NCBI RefSeq assembly: GCF_002737755.1
Contig: NZ_PEGH01000017.1
Location: 1 to 64,000, forward strand
Direction: 5' to 3'
From: Caulobacter sp. BP25
GTDB taxonomy: Bacteria > Pseudomonadota > Alphaproteobacteria > Caulobacterales > Caulobacteraceae
Length of the DNA stretch: 64,000 nucleotides
Shown piece after piece: positions 17,295 to 26,016 of the stretch. The notes below the pieces were generated by a model that saw only the letters and a program-made list of their open reading frames with translations, did not search any database and had not been told where the DNA came from. The position numbers and the translations under genes were made by a program. Every line of letters begins with the position of its first letter. Position 1 is the stretch's first letter.

Positions 17295-18239
17295 CTAAAC
17301 AGTGTTGAGCGGGATTTTCAGGTACCGCACGCCATTGGCTTCTGGTTCCGGAAGGTGACCGCCGCGCATATTCACTTGCACGGAGGGCAAGATAAGCTTG
17401 GGCATGTCGAGTGTTCGATCCCGCGTCTCGCGCAGTGTCACGAACTGAGCCTGGTCTACGCCTTGGTGGACATGGACGTTGTCCCGACGCTGGGCGCCGA
17501 TGGTGGTCTCCCAGGCAAAAACGTCGCGACCTGGCGCCTTGTAGTCATGGCACAGAAAGACCCGCGTCTCGTCCGGGAGCGCCATCAGGCGCTGGATTGA
17601 GGCAAACAGCGTCGCCGCATCGCCGCCGGGAAAGTCGCAGCGTGCGGTGCCATAGTCGGGCATGAACAGGGTATCGCCAACGAAGACGGCATCGCCAATG
17701 ACATAGGCCATGCAGGCGGGCGTATGGCCGGGAACATGCAGGGCTATGGCCTGTAGCCCGCCAATGGAAAAGACCTCGCCGTCCCGGAACAGATGATCGA
17801 ACTGCCTGCCATCGCGGGCGAAATCAGGTCCCGCATTGAACAGCTTTCCAAACGTTTCCTGGACGCGGACGATCTTTTCGCCGATCGCCAGACGGCCACC
17901 CAGCGCCTCTTGAAGATAGGGTGCAGCCGACAGGTGGTCGGCGTGGGCGTGAGTCTCGAGCTGCCAGAGAACCTCCAGCCCTTGGTCCCTGACATAGGCG
18001 ATCAGGGCGTCGGCCGAGCGCTCGCTGGTCCGGCCGGAACCGGCGTCATAGTCCAGGACACTGTCGATTATGGCGCAGGCCGATGAGTTGGAGTCACGCA
18101 CGATGTAGCTGACCGTGAAGGTCGCCTCGTCGAAGAAGGCCTCAACCAGGGGCCTTGAAGCGGGCGCTGCGAGCGCCTGCTGGATGCTCGATCTTGCCTT
18201 GGTCACGGCAAGGTCAGGGGGTGAGATAGGCTCGCGCAT
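17295..18239 (-). CDS. persulfide dioxygenase-like MBL-fold hydrolase (Blh/ETHE1 type)
   Basis: This is a 314-residue metallo-beta-lactamase-fold protein with THAHADHLSAAPYL (iron ligands in HxHxDH), VPGHTPACMAYVIGDAVFVG, and DTLFMPDYGTARCDFPGG, matching the Blh/ETHE1-like persulfide dioxygenases found beside BigR regulators. The reaction is glutathione persulfide plus O2 to sulfite and glutathione. The ATG at 18239 is chosen because an upstream start would place coding sequence across the operator-like palindrome. It is divergent from a TauE/SafE exporter with 77 bases between them. The pair would oxidise persulfide sulfur and expel the sulfite formed (inference from family roles). Confidence 0.85.
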   Translation of the reverse strand: MREPISPPDLAVTKARSSIQQALAAPASRPLVEAFFDEATFTVSYIVRDSNSSACAIIDSVLDYDAGSGRTSERSADALIAYVRDQGLEVLWQLETHAHADHLSAAPYLQEALGGRLAIGEKIVRVQETFGKLFNAGPDFARDGRQFDHLFRDGEVFSIGGLQAIALHVPGHTPACMAYVIGDAVFVGDTLFMPDYGTARCDFPGGDAATLFASIQRLMALPDETRVFLCHDYKAPGRDVFAWETTIGAQRRDNVHVHQGVDQAQFVTLRETRDRTLDMPKLILPSVQVNMRGGHLPEPEANGVRYLKIPLNTV

Positions 18240-18270
18240 CACAAACTCTCGGGCTTGGGTATCGACAAGC

Positions 18271-18300
18271 CATATATATGCGAATATATGAATATACAAG
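18271..18300. promoter_or_regulatory. AT-rich operator-like palindrome, probable ArsR (BigR/SqrR) site
   Basis: CATATAT (18271-18277) and ATATATG (18284-18290) are perfect inverted copies around ATGCGA, and a further ATATAC half follows. It sits in the 77-base divergent promoter of the dioxygenase and TauE genes. A related palindrome (ATATGCGA...TCACATAT) precedes the ArsR gene at 24569. BigR-type repressors bind AT-rich palindromes of this kind. The shared ATATGCGA core is the visible evidence; binding is inferred. Confidence 0.55.
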
Positions 18301-18316
18301 CCTGTCGGGTTGCTCC

Positions 18317-19090
18317 ATGTCCCTGTTCATGATCGTTTCGACCCTGATGAGCGGCGCGCTTGTCGGCACGCTCCTGGGCCTGTTCGGCGGGGGCGGGTCA
18401 GTGCTAGCCACTCCGCTCCTACTCTACGTGGTCGGCATCCATGATCCGCATGTGGCCATCGGCACCTCGGCTGCGGCGGTTGCGATCAATGCGGGAATAA
18501 ACCTGGTTGGCCACGGCCGGGGAGGCCGGGTCAAATGGCCTTGCGCCACCGTTTTCGCCGGCGCGGGTCTGATCGGGTCATTCGTTGGCTCGACACTGGC
18601 CAAGGCCGTTGATGGACAACGCCTGCTGCTTTGGTTCGCTGTCGCGATGGCGGCGATCGCCCTGTCGATGATGCGCCGGCCCAAGTCCCAGGGCGATCCT
18701 CTGGTCCATATCAGCCCTGGCTTGATGCTGAAGCTGGCCCCTCTCGGCGTGCTGACGGGCCTGGCGGCAGGGTTCTTTGGGATCGGCGGCGGGTTCCTGA
18801 TCGTGCCCGGGCTTATGGCGGCGACCGGCATGACCCTTGCCAACGCAACGGCCTCGTCCCTGCTGTCAGTCTCTCTGTTTGGTGCGGCGACTTCGCTCAA
18901 CTATGCCGCTTCGGGTCTGATCAACTGGCCTGTGGCAGGGCTCTTCGTTCTGGGGGGGCTTGCGGGAGGTGCTGTGGGCGTAAGGGGCGCAGGCTCGCTG
19001 GCGGCACACGCTGTCCTGGCCCGCAGGCTATTTGCCGGACTGGTGCTGACGGTCGCCGCCTATGTTGCCTGGAAAGCCCTGCACGTCTGA
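18317..19090 (+). CDS. TauE/SafE family sulfite exporter
   Basis: This 257-residue inner-membrane protein has about eight hydrophobic segments and the two internal repeats of the TauE/SafE family: GLFGGGGSVLATPLLLYVVG near the N-terminus and GFFGIGGGFLIVPGLMAATG in the second half. The family exports sulfite or other sulfur-containing anions. The ATG at 18317 gives the family-like N-terminus; the 13 codons upstream lie inside the operator region. Its divergent neighbour makes sulfite from persulfide. Confidence 0.85.
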   Translation: MSLFMIVSTLMSGALVGTLLGLFGGGGSVLATPLLLYVVGIHDPHVAIGTSAAAVAINAGINLVGHGRGGRVKWPCATVFAGAGLIGSFVGSTLAKAVDGQRLLLWFAVAMAAIALSMMRRPKSQGDPLVHISPGLMLKLAPLGVLTGLAAGFFGIGGGFLIVPGLMAATGMTLANATASSLLSVSLFGAATSLNYAASGLINWPVAGLFVLGGLAGGAVGVRGAGSLAAHAVLARRLFAGLVLTVAAYVAWKALHV

Positions 19091-19148
19091 AGACCGACCC
19101 GGGGCGCCAACAATTCCCTGGTCCCAGCCTTGCGCCGGAGATCTCGCG

Positions 19149-19165
19149 TGACCGCCTGGCGGTCA
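19149..19165. terminator. palindrome at the convergent end of tauE-like and arsR-like genes
   Basis: TGACCGCC and GGCGGTCA are perfect inverted copies with one central base. They lie between the exporter stop and, overlapping it, the stop of the ArsR-type gene. A hairpin here could end transcription from both sides. There is no T-run. Confidence 0.4.
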
Positions 19166-19498
19166 GGCCTCAGTCGTAGCGCGGTAGACGTCGCAAAGGG
19201 TTTCCAGCACGCGAACCGCTGCCGGATCAGCCAGGCGATAGAAGATCGTCTGGGCTTCGCGTCGGGTGGCCACCAGACCCTCGGCGCGCATCTTGGCCAG
19301 ATGTTGCGAGGTCGCCGACTGGGCGAGTCCGACATGGCTCGCCAGATCACCGACAGATGCCTCGCCGTCGATCAGACGACAGAGGATCAGCAGGCGTTGC
19401 TCACTGGCCAGAAGCTTGAGAAGCCGCGCCGCCGAGTGGGCGCTGGCCGCCAGGTCCTGAACGTCGTTCGCAGGGGTGATGAAGGCGAGTTTGCTCAT
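19163..19498 (-). CDS. ArsR-family regulator with two cysteines (BigR/SqrR-like)
   Basis: This 111-residue winged-helix regulator has the recognition helix region VGLAQSATSQHLAKMRAEGL and wing VATRREAQTIFYRL. Cys40 (LLILCRL) and Cys102 (ETLCDVY) occupy the positions of the two cysteines that form a sulfur bridge in persulfide-sensing BigR/SqrR proteins. It lacks the metal-binding ELCVCDL motif of arsenic sensors. It is therefore likely a persulfide-responsive repressor of the neighbouring dioxygenase/exporter genes. A second such regulator lies at 24237-24569. Confidence 0.75.
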   Translation of the reverse strand: MSKLAFITPANDVQDLAASAHSAARLLKLLASEQRLLILCRLIDGEASVGDLASHVGLAQSATSQHLAKMRAEGLVATRREAQTIFYRLADPAAVRVLETLCDVYRATTEA

Positions 19499-19628
19499 AT
19501 GCCTAATGTAGAAGATACGAATTAAGGTTCAAGCTTAAGCGGGCGTGCCTTGATGCCGCGGCATTCCCACGATCGAACAAGGCGTCTCGCATAGCGGCGA
19601 GGGGTGAGAATGCGGTCGCCAGGCTTAA

Positions 19629-22600
19629 TCATTCTGGCCCCTCTGCAGTTGGGCGCCGATCATCGTCGCGCAGCACGACGTAGATGGCCGGAATGACCAG
19701 CACGGTCAGCACCGTCGATGAGGCGAGGCCAAACAGCAGAGAGATCGCCAGGCCCTGGAAGATCGGGTCGAACAGGATCACCGCCGCGCCGATCATGGCG
19801 GCCAGGGCCGTGAGCACGATCGGCTTGAAGCGGATCGCTCCGGCCTCCAGCAACACTTCGCGAAGCGGCCGGTCGCCGGTTTGGCTGTGGCGGATGAAGT
19901 CCACCAGCAGGATCGAGTTGCGCACGATGATCCCGGCCAAGGCGATGAAGCCGATCATCGACGTGGCGCTGAACGGCGCCCTGAACAGGATGTGCCCGAT
20001 GACGATGCCCACCAGGGTCAGGGGGATCGGCGTCAGGATCACCAGCGGCAGGCGGAAGCTTTTGAACTGGGCGACGACCAGCACATAGATTCCGAGGATT
20101 GCCACCCCGAAGGCGGCTCCCATGTCGCGGAAGGTCACCCAGGTGATCTCCCACTCGCCGTCCCAAAGCACGGTCGGCCTGCTCTCGTCGGTCGGCTGGC
20201 CGTTCATGCGGATGTCCGGCTTTGGCAGGTCGCCCCAGTCGGCCGCCTTGATCGCCTTGTCGACGGCCATCATGCCGTAGATCGGCGCCTCATATGCACC
20301 GGCCAGTTCGGCCATAACCATGTCTACGTCCCGGCCGTCGCGGCGGAAGATGTGAGTTGATCCAGGCTCCCGGGTGGCGGTGACCACCTCGCCCAGTTCT
20401 ACCAGACGGCCAGCCTGGCTCTGAGCCACGGGCAGGGCTGCCAGGCCTTCGCCCCAGCTGCGCGCCGATTGCGGCAGGCGCACAGAAATCTCCAGCGGGT
20501 CGCGACCTTCGCCGCGATGGGCATAGCCGACCACCTGACCTCCGAAGGCCGCGCCGATGGAGTCCAGCACCTGTCGGTCATCGACCTTCAAGGCTTCCAG
20601 GCGATCACGGTCGGGAACCAGGCGCAGGCCGGGCCGGGCCTGGCCATAGCTGTCGTCGATATCGACAATGTAGGGCACCGACTTGAAGGTAGCCTTGACC
20701 CGCTCGGCCACGGCGCGTCGCGTCTTGGCGTCGGGACCATAGATCTCGGCGAGCAGGGTGGCCATCACCGGCGGCCCTGGCGGGGCCTCAACCACCTTGA
20801 TCGACGCGCCCGCGGGCAGGGGCGTCTTGGTCAGTCGCTCGCGCAGGTCTAGCGCTACGATATGGCTGGAGCGCTTGCGTTCGCCCTTTTCAGCCAGCGA
20901 CACCGACAGGTCGCCCTGGTCGGGGCGATTGCGCAGATAGTAGTGGCGCACCAGACCGTTGAAATTGAACGGCGAGGCGGTCCCCGCATAGGCGTCGATC
21001 GCTGTGACCTCGGGCAGAGTGCGGGTGATGACCGCAGCATCGGACAGGGCACGGGCGGTGGCCTCCAACGAGGTTCCCTCCGGCATGTCCAGAACCACCT
21101 GCAGCTCGGACTTGTTGTCGAACGGCAGCAGTTTGACCGTCACGGTCTTGGTGGCGAACATGGCGCAGGCCAGCAGCGTGGCAACACCCACGCCGATCAG
21201 AAAGGTCCGGGCGCTCCTGCGGGTGGCGATCACCCGCCCGGCGACGCGGCGATACAGCGCGCCCAGTTTGCCCTCGCCGTCATGACCATGACCTGCGGCC
21301 GAATCCAGCGTCTTGCGGGCGAAGCGCACCATCAGCCACGGCGCGATAACCACCGCGACGAAGAACGAAAACACCATGGCCGCCGAGGCGTTGACCGGGA
21401 TCGGGGCCATATAGGGGCCCATCAGGCCCGAGACGAACAGCATGGGCAGCAGGGCCGAAACCACGGTCAGGGTGGCGACCACGGTGGGGTTGCCCACCTC
21501 GGCCACGGCCTCGACCGCCGCGTCGATCCGGCTGCGGCCATCGTTCATGGCCCAGTGGCGGGCGATGTTCTCGATCATGACGATGGCGTCGTCGACCAGG
21601 ATGCCGATCGAGAAGATCAGGGCGAACAGGCTGACCCGGTTGATCGTGTAGCCCATCAGGTTGGACGCAAAGAGGGTCAGCAGGATGGTCGTGGGAATGA
21701 CCACGGCGGTGACCGCCGCCTCGCGCCAGCCGATGGCCAGACCGATCAGCACCACGATCGACAGGGTGGCCAGGCCCAGGTGAAACAGCAGCTCATTGGC
21801 CTTTTCATTGGCCGTGGCGCCATAGTCGCGGGTCACCGCCACATCCAGGCCCTGCGGCAGCAGCGAGCCCTTCAGGGCCTCGACGCGGGTCAGGACGGCC
21901 TGGGAGACGACCACGGCGTTGGCGCCCTTGCGCTTGGCGATGGCCAGGCTGACGGCGGGGGCCTGGCTCCAGACGCCGTCTGCGCGGGCATAGCGCCAGG
22001 CGCGGGCCTGATCCTCGCGCGGGCCCTGGGCCACATCGGCGACATCGCGGACATAGACCGCCTGGCCGCTGGCCGAAGGCAGGGCCAGCAGGCTGATGTC
22101 GACAGCACTGGTCAGGCTACGGCCGGCCGTAACGTCGATGGCCTGGCCGCCGCCGCGGATCTGGCCAGCGGGAAAGGCGCGGGTGGCCTGACGCACGGTG
22201 TCCATCAGGGCGGCCAGCGACACGCCGTGCTGGGCCAGACGGGCCGGATCGGGCGCGATGCGGATTTCCTCGGGACGTCCGCCGACGATGAAGGTGAGGC
22301 CGACATCATCGACCTTGGCCACCTCGGTGCGCAGCTTGCCCGCCAGTTCATAGAGAGCCTGGTCTGTCCATTGGCCAGCCGCGCCAGGCGTCGGCGAGAG
22401 GGTTAGCACCAGGCTCGGGACATCGTTGATGCCCCGTGTCTGGATCAAGGGCTCGGCGATTCCAGCCGGAATGCGATCGTAGTTGGCGCGGACCTTCTCG
22501 TGGATGCGTACGGCCGCTGCATCGGGATCGACCCCGACCTTAAATCGCGCGGTGACCATCACCTGATTGTCGTCGGCGAAGGTGTAGACGTGTTCGACCT

Positions 22601-22841
22601 CGGCGACACTCTTGACGATGGTCTCAAGCGGCTTGCCGACCAGCTCGATGGCGTCGGGCGCGCGCAGGCCCGGCGCGGCGACCATGATGTCGACCATGGG
22701 CACGCTGATCTGCGGCTCCTCCTCGCGGGGGATCGAGACCAGGGCCAAAAGACCCACGGCGATGGCCGCCAGCAGGATCAGCGGCGTCAGCGGCGACTGG
22801 ATCGACGCCCTGGTCAGGCGTCCCGACAGGCCCAGGTTCAT
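19629..22841 (-). CDS. RND efflux pump, inner-membrane permease
   Basis: This 1070-residue protein has full RND length and architecture: a first transmembrane helix (PLILLAAIAVGLLALVSIP), EEPQISVPMVDI, two large periplasmic loops, and two six-helix bundles. The helix 4 acidic pair needed for proton relay is present (FSIGILVDDAIVMIENIARH). It works with the adaptor encoded just upstream (four-base overlap) and probably with the TolC-type protein at 26697. The substrate is unknown. Its position inside a sulfide-oxidation module, next to rhodanese and a BigR-like regulator, suggests export of a sulfur compound or of a toxic product made during sulfide stress, but heavy metal or drug export is equally compatible with the sequence. 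Confidence 0.85.
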   Translation of the reverse strand: MNLGLSGRLTRASIQSPLTPLILLAAIAVGLLALVSIPREEEPQISVPMVDIMVAAPGLRAPDAIELVGKPLETIVKSVAEVEHVYTFADDNQVMVTARFKVGVDPDAAAVRIHEKVRANYDRIPAGIAEPLIQTRGINDVPSLVLTLSPTPGAAGQWTDQALYELAGKLRTEVAKVDDVGLTFIVGGRPEEIRIAPDPARLAQHGVSLAALMDTVRQATRAFPAGQIRGGGQAIDVTAGRSLTSAVDISLLALPSASGQAVYVRDVADVAQGPREDQARAWRYARADGVWSQAPAVSLAIAKRKGANAVVVSQAVLTRVEALKGSLLPQGLDVAVTRDYGATANEKANELLFHLGLATLSIVVLIGLAIGWREAAVTAVVIPTTILLTLFASNLMGYTINRVSLFALIFSIGILVDDAIVMIENIARHWAMNDGRSRIDAAVEAVAEVGNPTVVATLTVVSALLPMLFVSGLMGPYMAPIPVNASAAMVFSFFVAVVIAPWLMVRFARKTLDSAAGHGHDGEGKLGALYRRVAGRVIATRRSARTFLIGVGVATLLACAMFATKTVTVKLLPFDNKSELQVVLDMPEGTSLEATARALSDAAVITRTLPEVTAIDAYAGTASPFNFNGLVRHYYLRNRPDQGDLSVSLAEKGERKRSSHIVALDLRERLTKTPLPAGASIKVVEAPPGPPVMATLLAEIYGPDAKTRRAVAERVKATFKSVPYIVDIDDSYGQARPGLRLVPDRDRLEALKVDDRQVLDSIGAAFGGQVVGYAHRGEGRDPLEISVRLPQSARSWGEGLAALPVAQSQAGRLVELGEVVTATREPGSTHIFRRDGRDVDMVMAELAGAYEAPIYGMMAVDKAIKAADWGDLPKPDIRMNGQPTDESRPTVLWDGEWEITWVTFRDMGAAFGVAILGIYVLVVAQFKSFRLPLVILTPIPLTLVGIVIGHILFRAPFSATSMIGFIALAGIIVRNSILLVDFIRHSQTGDRPLREVLLEAGAIRFKPIVLTALAAMIGAAVILFDPIFQGLAISLLFGLASSTVLTVLVIPAIYVVLRDDDRRPTAEGPE

Positions 22842-23872
22842 CGGCCGGCCTCCGCCGGGGTCAGGATGTCGCCCAGGCGCAGGCCCGACAGCACCTCGAC
22901 CGTGTCGGCTGCAGGGCCGGCGCGGGTCTGGATCGGCGCTTCGGCGATCACGCCGTCGGCGCCGACCAGCCGGGCGTAGTCGACGCCGAACCGGGTGGCG
23001 ACATAGCGCCGGGGAAGGATGATCGCCTGACGCTCGCCGATCTTGACCGCCGCGCGCACGCGCTGGCCGATCAGGTCGCCTGGCAGGTTGGGGGCGGTGA
23101 CATCGGCGGTGACCTGACCGCCGGAGATCGACGGATAGATCTGAGCGATGGTCCCGCGCGTGGCCGTGCCACGAAGGTCCTCGGCGGCGAGCTCGACGAA
23201 ATCGCCGACCTTGAGGGCGCGGGCCTGACCTTCCGGCAGTTCGATACGCACGACCAAGGGGCCGGCGGTGATCCGGGCAACCGACTGGCCGGGCATCACC
23301 ACCGAGCCGATCGGGACGTCGGCGACCAGAATCCGGCCAGTGGCCGGAGCCAGGATTGCGCCCTGGGCCCCCAGCTCGGCGCTGGCGCCACGCTGGGCGT
23401 GGGCCGCTGACAGATTGGCGTTTGCGGCCTTGGCCTGGGCCTCGACCTGATCGAGGCGCGCCTGGGCATAGACGCCGTGGGAGAAGAGGTCGCGGGTGCG
23501 AGAGAGATCGGCCTGAGCGCGCGCCGCTTCGGCGGCTGCGGCGGCAACCTGCGCGTCGAACGCCCCGGTCTGCAGGGCCAAACGGTCATCCTTGACTCGG
23601 CCAATGACCTGACCTTGGCGGACGATATCGCCTTCCTTGACGCTCAGGGCCACCAGGGTTCCGGAGATCCGCGCGCGGGCTTCGGCCATGTCGCGCGTCG
23701 TCAGGGTGGCGGGAACCGGCTTGAGGTCTTCTACGACCTGAGCGCGGATCGTCAGACGATCCGCCGCAGGAGCCATCCTGATCGCCGGCGTCGCGGCCTC
23801 CTTGGAGTCGCCGCAGGCACTGAGCAGCAAGGTGGCTCCCAAGGCGCTGATCATAAGTGGCCGTACCGTCAT
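22838..23872 (-). CDS. RND periplasmic adaptor (MFP) lipoprotein
   Basis: This is a 344-residue membrane fusion protein. The signal ends in the lipobox LLSACGD with Cys20, so it is anchored in the inner membrane. The order is beta-barrel/lipoyl start (VKEGDIVRQGQVIGRVKDD), an alpha-helical hairpin with heptads rich in Ala and Gln (about 90-150), the second lipoyl half (GAILAPATGRILVADVPIGS), then beta-barrel and membrane-proximal domains. It links the RND permease, whose ATG overlaps its stop, to an outer-membrane TolC-type channel. A rhodanese gene lies 38 bases upstream in the same direction. Confidence 0.85.
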   Translation of the reverse strand: MTVRPLMISALGATLLLSACGDSKEAATPAIRMAPAADRLTIRAQVVEDLKPVPATLTTRDMAEARARISGTLVALSVKEGDIVRQGQVIGRVKDDRLALQTGAFDAQVAAAAAEAARAQADLSRTRDLFSHGVYAQARLDQVEAQAKAANANLSAAHAQRGASAELGAQGAILAPATGRILVADVPIGSVVMPGQSVARITAGPLVVRIELPEGQARALKVGDFVELAAEDLRGTATRGTIAQIYPSISGGQVTADVTAPNLPGDLIGQRVRAAVKIGERQAIILPRRYVATRFGVDYARLVGADGVIAEAPIQTRAGPAADTVEVLSGLRLGDILTPAEAGR

Positions 23873-23910
23873 GGCGTCCCCTCCAGGGCTTTTGGTCTTC
23901 TGCTTGTCGA

Positions 23911-24240
23911 TTAGCGGACGGTCGGCAGGCCGGCGGCCTTCCAGGCCATGATCCCGCCCGTCAGGTGGGTCTCCAGCGGGTGGCCGGCCTTCTGGCAGTG
24001 GCCGACGGCGGTGGCCGAGCGCTTGCCCGAACCGCAGCTGAACACCACGGCCTTGTCGCCAGCGTCGGGCAGGGCCTTCGGATCAAAGCTCGAGAGCGGG
24101 GCGTTGATTGCGCCAGGAATGCGTTCGGCGGCGAACTCGGCCGGTTCGCGCACATCAACCAGCAGGATTTCCTGGGCATCGAGGGCGGTCTTCACCTGAT
24201 GGGCGGTGAGGTCCTTGGTCTTGGGGGATCCGAACATCAA
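23911..24240 (-). CDS. rhodanese-domain sulfurtransferase
   Basis: This 109-residue single rhodanese domain has LLVDVREPAEFAAERIPGAI and the active-site loop FSCGSGKRS with Cys69. The six-residue loop fits sulfur (persulfide) transfer to a thiol acceptor such as glutathione. It is cytoplasmic, with no signal peptide. The start overlaps the stop of the ArsR-type gene by four bases, so regulator, rhodanese, adaptor and permease form one minus-strand operon. In related modules rhodanese moves sulfane sulfur between SQR product, glutathione and the persulfide dioxygenase. Confidence 0.85.
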   Translation of the reverse strand: MMFGSPKTKDLTAHQVKTALDAQEILLVDVREPAEFAAERIPGAINAPLSSFDPKALPDAGDKAVVFSCGSGKRSATAVGHCQKAGHPLETHLTGGIMAWKAAGLPTVR

Positions 24241-24569
24241 TGAGTCTCCTTGACGGGGGCGGTTTGAGGGACCGCGCAGAACAGTCGCGACAGGGTCTCG
24301 ACCAGAGCGCGGGCTTGGCCGCTGCGCAGGCCGTAGTAGATGGTCTGACCATCTCGCCTGGCGGCGACGACACCGTCGCGGCGCAGCAGGCCCAGGTGTT
24401 GTGAAGCCAGGGTCTCACGAATGTCCAACAACTGGGCGAGCGCGCCCACCGACTGCTCGCCGTCAGCTAGCGCACAGACGATCATCAGCCGATGCGGATT
24501 AGCCAGCGCCTTGAGCAGGGCGCAGGCGTCGTCCGCAGAGGTCTTGAGGGCGCGGGGTTCAAAATTCAT
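24237..24569 (-). CDS. ArsR-family persulfide sensor-like regulator (BigR/SqrR type)
   Basis: This 110-residue winged-helix protein has Cys32 (LMIVCALADGE) and Cys98 (LSRLFCAVP), matching the helix 2 and helix 5 cysteines that form a polysulfide bridge in BigR and SqrR. A third Cys16 is extra. The recognition region is LLDIRETLASQHLGLLRRDG. It heads the operon for rhodanese and the RND pump and is divergent from the SQR operon, with a palindromic operator directly upstream of its ATG. It is expected to repress both sides until oxidised by persulfide. Confidence 0.8.
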   Translation of the reverse strand: MNFEPRALKTSADDACALLKALANPHRLMIVCALADGEQSVGALAQLLDIRETLASQHLGLLRRDGVVAARRDGQTIYYGLRSGQARALVETLSRLFCAVPQTAPVKETH

Positions 24570-24577
24570 AGTTGCGT

Positions 24578-24597
24578 ATATGCGATTTTTCACATAT
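24578..24597. promoter_or_regulatory. palindromic operator between arsR-like and SQR operons
   Basis: ATATGCGA (24578-24585), TTTT, and TCACATAT (24590-24597) form a 20-base palindrome with seven of eight matching pairs, nine bases before the regulator ATG. It shares the ATATGCGA core with the site at 18271-18300. Its place fits autoregulation plus control of the divergent SQR operon. Confidence 0.6.
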
Positions 24598-24724
24598 TTA
24601 GTCAAGTATCGTTAGGGTGACGTTATCCCGAAGGGTCGGGGCCAGACGTGATCCGGATCAGTGTCAGCCGTACGAAGCGAGCCTAGCCTCTGGCTCAGAA
24701 CTGCGGTTTTGGAGGACCGAGATC

Positions 24725-26005
24725 ATGGCCAAGCCGCGCATCGTGATTCTGGGCGCCGGACTTGGCGGCGCCATCGCCGCCTTCGAAATCAAGCTGGCCG
24801 TGGGTGACAGGGCCGAGGTCGAGGTGATCTCGCAGGGCGATACTTTCCACTTCGTGCCTTCAAACCCGTGGGTCGCCGTACACTGGCGCAAGCGCGAGGC
24901 CATCGAAGTCAAACTGCCGCCCGTTTTCAAAAAGAAGGGCATCGCTTTCCAAGGTATTGGCGCGGCCAAGGTCATGCCCGAACGCAACCAGTTGGAACTC
25001 TCCGACGGTGTGCTGCTCGACTACGACTATCTGGTCATCGCCACGGGGCCGGAGCTGGCCTTCGACGAAATCCCAGGTCTTGGTCCGCACGGCGGGTTCA
25101 CCCAGTCGGTTTGCCACGTTGACCATGCCGAAACGGCAGCGACGGCCTTTGACCGCTTTGTCGAGAATCCCGGCCCAATCGTGGTCGGTGCGGTCCAGGG
25201 CGCGTCCTGTTTTGGCCCGGCCTACGAGTTTGCGCTGATCCTCGACACTGAACTACGTCGCCGCAAGGTGCGCGACCGCGTGCCGATGACCTTCGTAACC
25301 TCCGAGCCCTATGTCGGCCATCTGGGCCTCGACGGCGTAGGGGACACCAAGGGACTGCTGGAAAGCGAGATGCGCCAGCGTCACATCAAGTGGGTCACCA
25401 ACGCCAAGGTCGCCTCGGTCGAGGCCGGGATGATGCATGTCGAGGAGATCGCCGATGACGGCGCCGTCAAGGCCACCCACGATCTGCCGTTCTCCTATTC
25501 GATGATGCTGCCGGCCTTCCGGGGCGTAGCCGCCGTGCGCGGTGTCGAGGGGCTAACGAACCCACGCGGTTTCATCTTGGTCGACAAACACCAACGCAAT
25601 CCGACCTATCAGAACATCATGGCCCTGGGGGTCTGCGTCGCCATCGCTCCGACGGGCAAGACCCCGGTGCCGGTGGGCGTGCCCAAGACCGGTTTCATGA
25701 TTGAGAGCATGGTCACAGCCATCGCCTATAACTTCAAAGAGATCTTGAACGGCCAGCCCGCCACCCATGAGGCGACCTGGAACGCCATCTGCCTGGCGGA
25801 TTTCGGCGACGGCGGCGTGGCCTTTGTCGCCCAGCCTCAGATCCCACCGCGCAACGTCAACTGGTCGGCCAGTGGCAAGTGGGTGCACCTGGCCAAGGTC
25901 GGGTTCGAGAAATACTTCCTGGCCAAGGTCAAACGCGGTGAGAGCGAGCCCTTCTACGAGAAGCTCGCCCTGGACGTGATGGGCATCCACAAGATCAAGC
26001 CCTGA
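24725..26005 (+). CDS. sqr: sulfide:quinone oxidoreductase
   Basis: This 426-residue FAD enzyme oxidises sulfide to sulfane sulfur and passes electrons to the membrane quinone pool. The N-terminal FAD site is IVILGAGLGGAIAAFE. Cys130, Cys162 and Cys356 each lie three residues after the three essential cysteines of the Rhodobacter enzyme (127, 159, 353), which is strong evidence for true SQR activity. A C-terminal amphipathic region (KWVHLAKVGFEKYFLAKVK) would dock it on the membrane. The ATG at 24725 follows TTGGAGGACC. It is first in an operon with thioredoxin 2, a small membrane protein and a TolC-type channel. Confidence 0.9.
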   Translation: MAKPRIVILGAGLGGAIAAFEIKLAVGDRAEVEVISQGDTFHFVPSNPWVAVHWRKREAIEVKLPPVFKKKGIAFQGIGAAKVMPERNQLELSDGVLLDYDYLVIATGPELAFDEIPGLGPHGGFTQSVCHVDHAETAATAFDRFVENPGPIVVGAVQGASCFGPAYEFALILDTELRRRKVRDRVPMTFVTSEPYVGHLGLDGVGDTKGLLESEMRQRHIKWVTNAKVASVEAGMMHVEEIADDGAVKATHDLPFSYSMMLPAFRGVAAVRGVEGLTNPRGFILVDKHQRNPTYQNIMALGVCVAIAPTGKTPVPVGVPKTGFMIESMVTAIAYNFKEILNGQPATHEATWNAICLADFGDGGVAFVAQPQIPPRNVNWSASGKWVHLAKVGFEKYFLAKVKRGESEPFYEKLALDVMGIHKIKP

Positions 26006-26016
26006 GCGCGAGGGTC

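Noticed and set aside
20862..22406. 514-codon plus-strand frame opposite the RND permease
   Set aside because: The permease has unmistakable family sequence; the opposite frame has low-complexity Gly/Asp/His/Gln content.
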